A DNA stretch of 64,000 nt. Origin: Coniella vitis. Lineage: Eukaryota; Ascomycota; Sordariomycetes; Diaporthales; Schizoparmaceae. A model generated the notes under the pieces. The model was not told where the DNA came from and searched no databases. It saw nothing but the letters and a program-made list of their open reading frames with translations. This document shows, one piece after another, positions 58,608-64,000 of the stretch. Where the stretch lies: NCBI GenBank assembly GCA_011317545.1, contig WUJK01000002.1, forward strand, positions 1,674,001 to 1,738,000, given 5' to 3'. The translations under genes were made by a program, and so were the position numbers. The stretch's first letter is position 1; the number at the start of each line of letters is the position of its first letter.

Positions 58608-59240
58608 ATCGCTAAATTCTCGCCTGGATATCAGAGGGACGCGCAGAGTCGATAAGGACGCGAGCTCTGGATTCAAAGCAGGATTCAGTAAAATCAAACC
58701 TCCCAATCTTCTTTGTAAACCAAACAAAATACAGAAACAATTCCTTGTTCAAGAAGAGAAACAAACTTCATCGCTTCGTATTCAAACCGCAAGAGATCCC
58801 CAAAAAGTGCAGAGATTGCTTGCCTGTCTTACAAAACAGATGCGAAGTATCCTATTCTCTGTTCATACCTTCCGTAAAGCGCCAGGTTTGCATTGTTCGA
58901 ATGCTGACCAAATCCAAATCCCATAACCTGCCCAGACGCAACAAAAATGACGCTTATTACTAGGTCTTGCATGGGTATGTGAGACGCCGTTCCAATGATG
59001 CCTTTGAGAATACCATCTAAGCGTCTGTTGAAGAATGCCAATTCCATGATCCCATGACTCATAAGCTTGCCCAGTACGGATGCATTAACAGATCGCCGTG
59101 CTAGAGCACCAGGAACCCGTTAACCAAAAAAAGAAGAAAAAAATAAACAAAAAAAACAAAAGTCGAGTTCACTTCCCAGCTAATATCCGCAGCCCTTACA
59201 ACCATATAAGGCGCTGCTGATTTGAGATCCTCTGCCGCGC
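58608..59240. other. Convergent intergenic spacer
   Basis: 3' flanks of the CE5 gene and the hypothetical gene. An A-rich tract lies near 59126-59160. No gene seen. Confidence 0.6.
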
Positions 59241-60692
59241 CTAGCATACCTCAAGCTCGTTGATAGCCTTTGTCCGTCTCCGCTTGGGTGGTCTTGGTGA
59301 GGTTGGGGAGGTGGGAGGGACTCGGGCGCTCAAATCCCCTGCAAGAGCAGAGGCACACAGATCACTTCGAGGCAACTCATCGCCATTGGTAGAGTCGAAA
59401 CTGGTATAGAAGGGATCAGATACCGATTCCCTGGGCCGCTTCAGGCTACTGAGCCGCCTTTCACGATCCCGCGGCTCCTCCCAAGTGTCATAGTCGTCAT
59501 CATCAAAGAGATTGAGTGATGACGCGCCACAGATATCCACAGCTATGGAAAGTCTCTCTTTAAGGCCTAGAACAGGCCAGACCGGAACCCTCGTCACCTC
59601 GATCTCGAGGCCGCCGTTATGCATAGCATCGGTGACAGGTGCCTTACTAGGCTCAGCAAAACGCTTCAAGAAACTTGCTGGGACGATTGCTCTGTATACG
59701 ACAAAGTCCGCGGCATCGCTGTCCTGCGATATTATGATGACGGGCACGTTTCTGAAGGCGGGCTCTGGTGGCGCCTCAGTAGCCTGCGACGACTTGAATG
59801 ACGATCTCCTGGAAGAGGGTTTGGAGCTGGGAGGATAACACTGTGATTGCGCCATGGCTAGCATGGTTGCAACAATATAGGAGTCATGGTCTGCGTTTTT
59901 CGGGACGAGTCGCTTTGAGCGCAGCCTCTGGAGGTTTGCGACAGGCGCGTTTTGCTGGTTGCCACCCTTTGGCCTGGGTGCAACGCGGTACAGATTCCGA
60001 CGCACCCAAGCTAAATATGACCTGTTGATGAATGCCAGCACAGGTAGGCTCGGTGGATGGTAGGTGGCGTTGTATGTTGCATTCGTGATTCCGTCTGCAA
60101 AGCCTCTGCAACTGCTTGGAATGCGACAGAGATCAATACCCAGGTCCGAGCTCGGCGTCCACAGGACAGCGGCACGAACAGCACGCTCCAACGTCTGGGC
60201 CCCAAAATGGCAGTTGAGATCCACGGACGTCTTGCCAGAGCAAAGCGCTGGAAGCAACATCTCCATGACCTTGGTGATGCAAGGGGCGCTCGACCTCGCA
60301 TGCGGATGGCTGAGCATAAGAGTAAGGTTTTTGGCGAGGTCCTGAGCAACGAGGCTTGGGCGCGGTAGATGTTCTGATGGATGACGTTTTAGATCAGGTA
60401 CTGGCTTCAGTACAGGGTCGTGGTCGGTGAATTTGACGCCAAGCAGTGTCGTATGCGCATCGGTCCAACACAAAGGGATCACATAGAGAGCTTCGCCGGC
60501 ATGGTCGTGCATAATGTCATAGAGCGAGCCAGGTTCGGGGCGGATGATGCGCGCAATGCGCCTTTTCCTTTTTGGCTTTGCGCTGTCGTTTGCTGATTTC
60601 TTTACTGTGCTGAATAGAGCAAAAGCGTCTTGCGGCAAGGCGGTGACCTTGCGCCGAGACGATGTGGCCGCCTTGCCCGGTGATGGAACCAT
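59241..60692 (-). CDS. Conserved-looking hypothetical protein with nuclear-type basic motifs
   Basis: Open frame of 483 residues from the ATG at 60692 (MVPSPGKAATSSRRK). An upstream in-frame ATG at 60827 would add 45 residues, but that part looks less protein-like. I recognise no domain. A basic patch (KPKRKRRIARIIRP, about residues 38-51) is followed by a well-folded-looking region with many aromatic and hydrophobic residues (SLYDIMHDHAGEALYVIPLCW, TTLLGVKFTDHDPVL, DLAKNLTLMLSHP, VKMEMLLPAL-like helix, LAFINRSYLAWVRRNLYRVAP). Later comes a strand-rich segment (VPVIIISQDSDAADFVVYRAIVP) and a polar tail with acidic run and a second basic motif (RPPKRRRTKAINELEVC). The two basic clusters suggest nuclear location. 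The well-structured middle argues for a real gene. It diverges from ARPC3 over 1.2 kb. Confidence 0.75.
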   Translation of the reverse strand: MVPSPGKAATSSRRKVTALPQDAFALFSTVKKSANDSAKPKRKRRIARIIRPEPGSLYDIMHDHAGEALYVIPLCWTDAHTTLLGVKFTDHDPVLKPVPDLKRHPSEHLPRPSLVAQDLAKNLTLMLSHPHARSSAPCITKVMEMLLPALCSGKTSVDLNCHFGAQTLERAVRAAVLWTPSSDLGIDLCRIPSSCRGFADGITNATYNATYHPPSLPVLAFINRSYLAWVRRNLYRVAPRPKGGNQQNAPVANLQRLRSKRLVPKNADHDSYIVATMLAMAQSQCYPPSSKPSSRRSSFKSSQATEAPPEPAFRNVPVIIISQDSDAADFVVYRAIVPASFLKRFAEPSKAPVTDAMHNGGLEIEVTRVPVWPVLGLKERLSIAVDICGASSLNLFDDDDYDTWEEPRDRERRLSSLKRPRESVSDPFYTSFDSTNGDELPRSDLCASALAGDLSARVPPTSPTSPRPPKRRRTKAINELEVC

Positions 60693-61901
60693 GTCGGCAA
60701 GCCTTGAGCTAAAAAGTTGACTAAGGAAAGGGTCACGGTCAAACAAGGAACTTGAATGTGATGTTAGTGAGAAGATCGCAAGTCTGGGGCGCGTTGATAG
60801 CAAAAGATGGTCGAGAGGAGAAAACATACCCGATTAGTGGCATTATGGAGAAGCCTCTCTTTTCGGTAGGATGCCCTTGCACCCATAAAAAGAAGGTACA
60901 GTAGCGGGAGCCCACAGCCAGGCGCGTGAGTAGCAGCTCGATGCGGCTCTGTGAAAAGAAAGTTGCCGACCAGAAGTGGAGCCTTTCCTTGTTGTTGTCA
61001 ACGCAGACGCGATTGTGTGCAGATCACACGCTTTCACACTCGCTTGTTGCGCAAGCAGCCCAGTCAGTCAAGTTGGCAAAGAAGATACAGAGAGGTAGCC
61101 TGAAAGCTGTCCCAAAGAATAATAGTGCGCAGAGGGAGAGCACACACGTGGAAAACAACAAGGACGGGTGCCACAGATGGGGGGCGTGAATTGCGGTTCA
61201 GACCGGTCGCGTCAGAGGGTGGGCCAAGCAAGCAGGGCGCGCTCGTGACGGCCCGCGAGAGGCGGGGGAGTGCTTGCTTTATGAGCCCAAGGCTAGCAGC
61301 AAAAGAGACGCCGTGCAGCTCTGCAGCGTGAGTCGAATGGGAAGAATCCTGTTGCAATAGGCACAACAAGCATAGAAGACAAGCTGAGATGGTGGGTTGG
61401 GTGACGCGTAGAAAGCCCATGCCCAGCCCAGCCAATCGAGTTGCCTCTGTCTATGCGCGATCTGGCCACCTGAGCCCACCCCCAAAACGCCCCTTGCGCC
61501 GCTGCCCATTTGCCGCCCAGCGCCTGTGCACTTACCCCACTCACCTTAGGCCGGCGCGAAACGGCACACCAAGTCACGTGCCGTAGGCAGCCTCAGCGCC
61601 CCCGCTCGCAATCGAGCCATTGCTGCTGAGTCAGATATCTGAGCTTAGGAAGCCGTGCCCCACCTCTAACCGATACGGCTTAGCGTCCTACTCCCCAGTA
61701 GCAGTAGCGAGAGACGTCACCCAAACTCACAGCTACTGGTTGTATCGACTCAGGGGAAGCCGCTGGCAACCCAACATTGATACTTACAGACTGGATAGCC
61801 ATCACCCAGCGGAGCTCGTCGATAATACACCCACTCTACGCACCCAACCTCCAGAGCCAGCCAAACGCTTCAGCAGCTCGCCCAGCGGCGCATAAGTCAC
61901 A
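60693..61901. other. Divergent intergenic region
   Basis: Shared promoter region of the hypothetical gene and ARPC3. Nothing else recognised. Confidence 0.6.
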
Positions 61902-62735
61902 ATGCCTGTAAGTAGCACCCATTTGTTCGCTGCCTTGCTTGCTCCTCCAGTTAGCAACCCTGGAGCTCGCGCAGCCTTCCGTCTCCTCGTCCCAGCCTCG
62001 TCGCGGCTGACACCTGACTGACTTCCCCTCTTCTCTTCCTTCTAGGCATACAACTCCATCTTCAACGCCGACCCAAACGTCCCGCGCCTGATCGGCAACT
62101 TTCCTCTCCTTCCACTGCGCACAAAGACCCGCGGCCCCGCCTACACCCTCCCCTTTCCTGACCCGCCGCTGCCAACCAACGAATCACCCGACCCAGAGTC
62201 CGATAGCTACGACGTGCTCGACGAGGTCCTCTCCCTTTTCCGCGCAAACACATTTTTCCGCAATTTTGAGATCCAGGGCAACGCCGACCGCCTGCTCATC
62301 TACGGCATTCTCTTCGTTTCTGAGTGCCTCACCAAGATCAAGCCCAGCGCCGACGTGCGCACTGCTACAAAGGATGTCACTAATCTTGCGCTCGACACGA
62401 ATTTCGCGGTCCCTGGTGACCCAGCGTTCCCTTTGAACCAGGTATGTGTGTCTGTGGAAGGAAAAGGAGAAAACGAGCCCTAAGGACAGCGAAGAACGGT
62501 GGACAAGAACCTTGTTAAGCTGTAGAGGTACGCATGCTGACATTGAGGGGAATAATAGATGTATGAGTCACCGCGCGACAGACAGGATGCCGAGCAGCTT
62601 CGCCAGTACATGGCACAGGTCCGACAAGAGCTGGCATCGAGGTTATTGGCGAGAGTGTACGCAGACGGAGACGACAAGCCCAGCAAGTGGTGGCTGAGCT
62701 TCACAAAGAGAAAGTTTATGGGCAAGGCGCTGTGA
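61902..62735 (+). CDS. ARPC3: Arp2/3 complex subunit 3 (p21-Arc)
   Basis: Exons 61902-61907, 62046-62441 and 62559-62735, with introns of 138 bases (GTAAGT...TTCTAG) and 117 bases (GTATGT...AATAG). The first exon codes only Met-Pro. The joined protein has 192 residues and opens MPAYNSIFNADPNVPRLIGN, then LPLRTKTRGPAYTLPFP, the family signature. The middle LRVDVL-type region is here YDVLDEVLSLFRANTFFRNFEIQGNADRLLIYGILFVSECL. The end KPSKWWLSFTKRKFMGKAL closely matches other Arc21 proteins. The subunit sits between Arp3 and the rest of the seven-member complex that nucleates branched actin at endocytic patches. Length and all conserved blocks are normal. Convergent with TRM6. Confidence 0.96.
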
Positions 62736-63234
62736 GCGGAGAGCAAGACATAACCGGAACGAAAGTACTCAAATTCCAGGCAAACGATTATCAACATTAC
62801 ACGCGGGGAGAGAATGCTTGGTAGTGACGGCCAAAACATGACATGCGGCTATTGGGGGCTTGAAGATCAGTTGAGGGAGGACTTGGGGGTACCAAGACGA
62901 AGCGCAATCGCACCCAAACTCGAATCTTGGGTTGGTCCAACACAAACGTCAGTGCCTTGCGGGATCGTCACCTTGACGCCGAAGAAGGTCGTCAATGCGG
63001 AGAAGTGCATCACGAACTTGGTGGCCATGGAAGCGAAGAAGATCCAATGTTAGAACGCCTAACGGATGCTTTTCCAATCTCCATTTCAATCTTAGACGAC
63101 CAATGGGGGGTATCAAAAGTATCCGTCACACCCTTTCTCCTTTTCTACCCTTCCTGTGAACCCGAACCATACAGAAATCGCAAAGCGATCCAAGAAAAAA
63201 GAGTCAGGGAATGTCGCTCATAGCCCCAGGTTCA
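62736..63234. other. Convergent intergenic spacer
   Basis: 3' flanks of ARPC3 and TRM6. No gene seen. Confidence 0.6.
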
Positions 63235-64000
63235 TCATGCCTCTGCCACAGCAACAGGCGTACCGCCCTCAGCAGGTGTTCCCTCCGCGGTGCTGGCACC
63301 CGCCCTTTTCTTTTGGAACTTGCCTCTAGCAGCAATCTTGCCCTCTGCAGGCTTGGCCCTCCACGCCGTAAATACGTAACCCTCTGCACCTCCCTTGGCC
63401 GTCATGATAGGGTGAGTCCTGCCTGGCAAAACCTGCCACTTCTTGGCTCTGCTAGTATGTAGCTGTACGCCCAGTAAAAGTGTAGGGTTGATGGGGAATT
63501 CCTCGTTGCCCTCCCAGCGCTCGAGCTCCTCGAGCGTCTTGCCCTCGGTATCCGGTCGCCCCACGAACGCAGCACGCCGTGCGACGCTAAAGCAGTCGAC
63601 CAGACGTGCGAGCGGCTCAATGTGCGGACTGTAAATAGCGACGGGGGCGCCGCCGTCCAGCAAAGGTAGTAAAGGGCGCAGCACCGAAATGGGGTCCATG
63701 GTGCTAGCAACGACAAGGCCGCTGAAGCCCCCTGCGCGGGCGCTGTCCACAATGTACCGGGTGCGTGCCCACCTTCTGCGCTTGCGGTGGTAGTTTCCGC
63801 GTCGGTTCGGTTTCCAAGATGCAATTTCCTCAATCGTCTTGCTGGGCGGTTCGGTTGTGTAGATGGAGTCAGAGGTGGGCTCGAGCAGCTGTAGCCAGGT
63901 AAGGGTGAGGAGGTTGTTGACGAGCGGGTGTGGGGGGTGGTTCGGGTTGGTGCTGTCAAAGTCCCAATAGTTGAGGTGGGTGAGATTGGGCTGACCGTTG
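63235..64000 (-). CDS. TRM6: tRNA (adenine-58-N1)-methyltransferase non-catalytic subunit Trm6/Gcd10, C-terminal part
   Basis: The frame is open from the window edge (first full codon at 63999) to the stop at 63235, about 254 residues with no intron. It begins NGQPNLTHLNYWDFDSTNPN, then RYIVDSARAGGFSGLVVAS, VLRPLLPLLDGGAPVAIYSP, LHTSRAKKWQVLPGRTHPIM and GAEGYVFTAWRAKP, blocks I recognise from Gcd10/Trm6. With catalytic Trm61 this subunit forms the nuclear enzyme that makes m1A58 in tRNAs, including initiator tRNA. The fold is a degenerate Rossmann methyltransferase that lost SAM binding. The basic, Ala/Gly-rich tail (KIAARGKFQKKRAGAS) may aid tRNA binding. The N-terminal half lies outside the window. 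Confidence 0.92.
   Translation of the reverse strand, partial: NGQPNLTHLNYWDFDSTNPNHPPHPLVNNLLTLTWLQLLEPTSDSIYTTEPPSKTIEEIASWKPNRRGNYHRKRRRWARTRYIVDSARAGGFSGLVVASTMDPISVLRPLLPLLDGGAPVAIYSPHIEPLARLVDCFSVARRAAFVGRPDTEGKTLEELERWEGNEEFPINPTLLLGVQLHTSRAKKWQVLPGRTHPIMTAKGGAEGYVFTAWRAKPAEGKIAARGKFQKKRAGASTAEGTPAEGGTPVAVAEA

Overview
The window is nuclear DNA of a filamentous ascomycete (Pezizomycotina; Sordariomycetes, perhaps Hypocreales, is my best guess from protein style only). The reasons are short GT-AG introns with CTAAC- or GCTGAC-like branch points, 2EXR-domain genes, a HET-domain relic, a lone dispersed 5S rRNA gene and the mix of housekeeping families. I count 19 protein genes (two cut by the window edges), one 5S rRNA gene, one clear and one doubtful gene relic, and many microsatellites. 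There is no CRISPR array, bacterial-type operon or intact transposon.

Layout. 0-8 kb: the 3' part of a CLN3/Btn1 gene (+), a 2EXR gene (-), a long gap holding a broken HET-domain gene (-), and SDHAF4/Sdh8 (+). 8-20 kb: an Rxt3-type Rpd3L subunit (-), a 5.2-kb gap, and a BCS1-type AAA ATPase (+). 19.8-31 kb: an allantoate-permease-type MFS transporter (-), a 5.4-kb gap with the 5S gene, a nucleotidyltransferase-like protein with disordered tail (+), and a bestrophin-like channel (-). 33-43 kb: a DUF1308 protein (+), a polyQ-containing 2EXR protein (+), and an M1 aminopeptidase with a leader-like extension (-). 45-54 kb: a Tcp11/Sok1-like protein (+), an APH-fold kinase with an AN1-like zinc finger (-), and a typical 2-Cys peroxiredoxin (+). 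54-64 kb: a basic hypothetical protein (-), a secreted CE5 esterase (+), a conserved-looking hypothetical protein (-), ARPC3 of the Arp2/3 complex (+), and the C-terminal part of Trm6/Gcd10 (-).

The genes do not form one pathway. Several serve mitochondria (SDHAF4, BCS1-type, possibly the aminopeptidase) or the nucleus and translation (Rxt3, Trm6, 5S rRNA), but the set looks like ordinary chromosome-arm gene order. Two larger patterns stand out. Coding strands alternate almost perfectly: only one of 18 neighbouring gene pairs shares a strand, and convergent gaps are short while divergent gaps are long. A 9-mer, TACATAGTA/TACTATGTA, recurs at least 12 times, only between genes.

Splice sites were placed by eye from GT-AG signals, reading frame and family conservation. 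No alignment or search was run, so gene names rest on recognising motifs.
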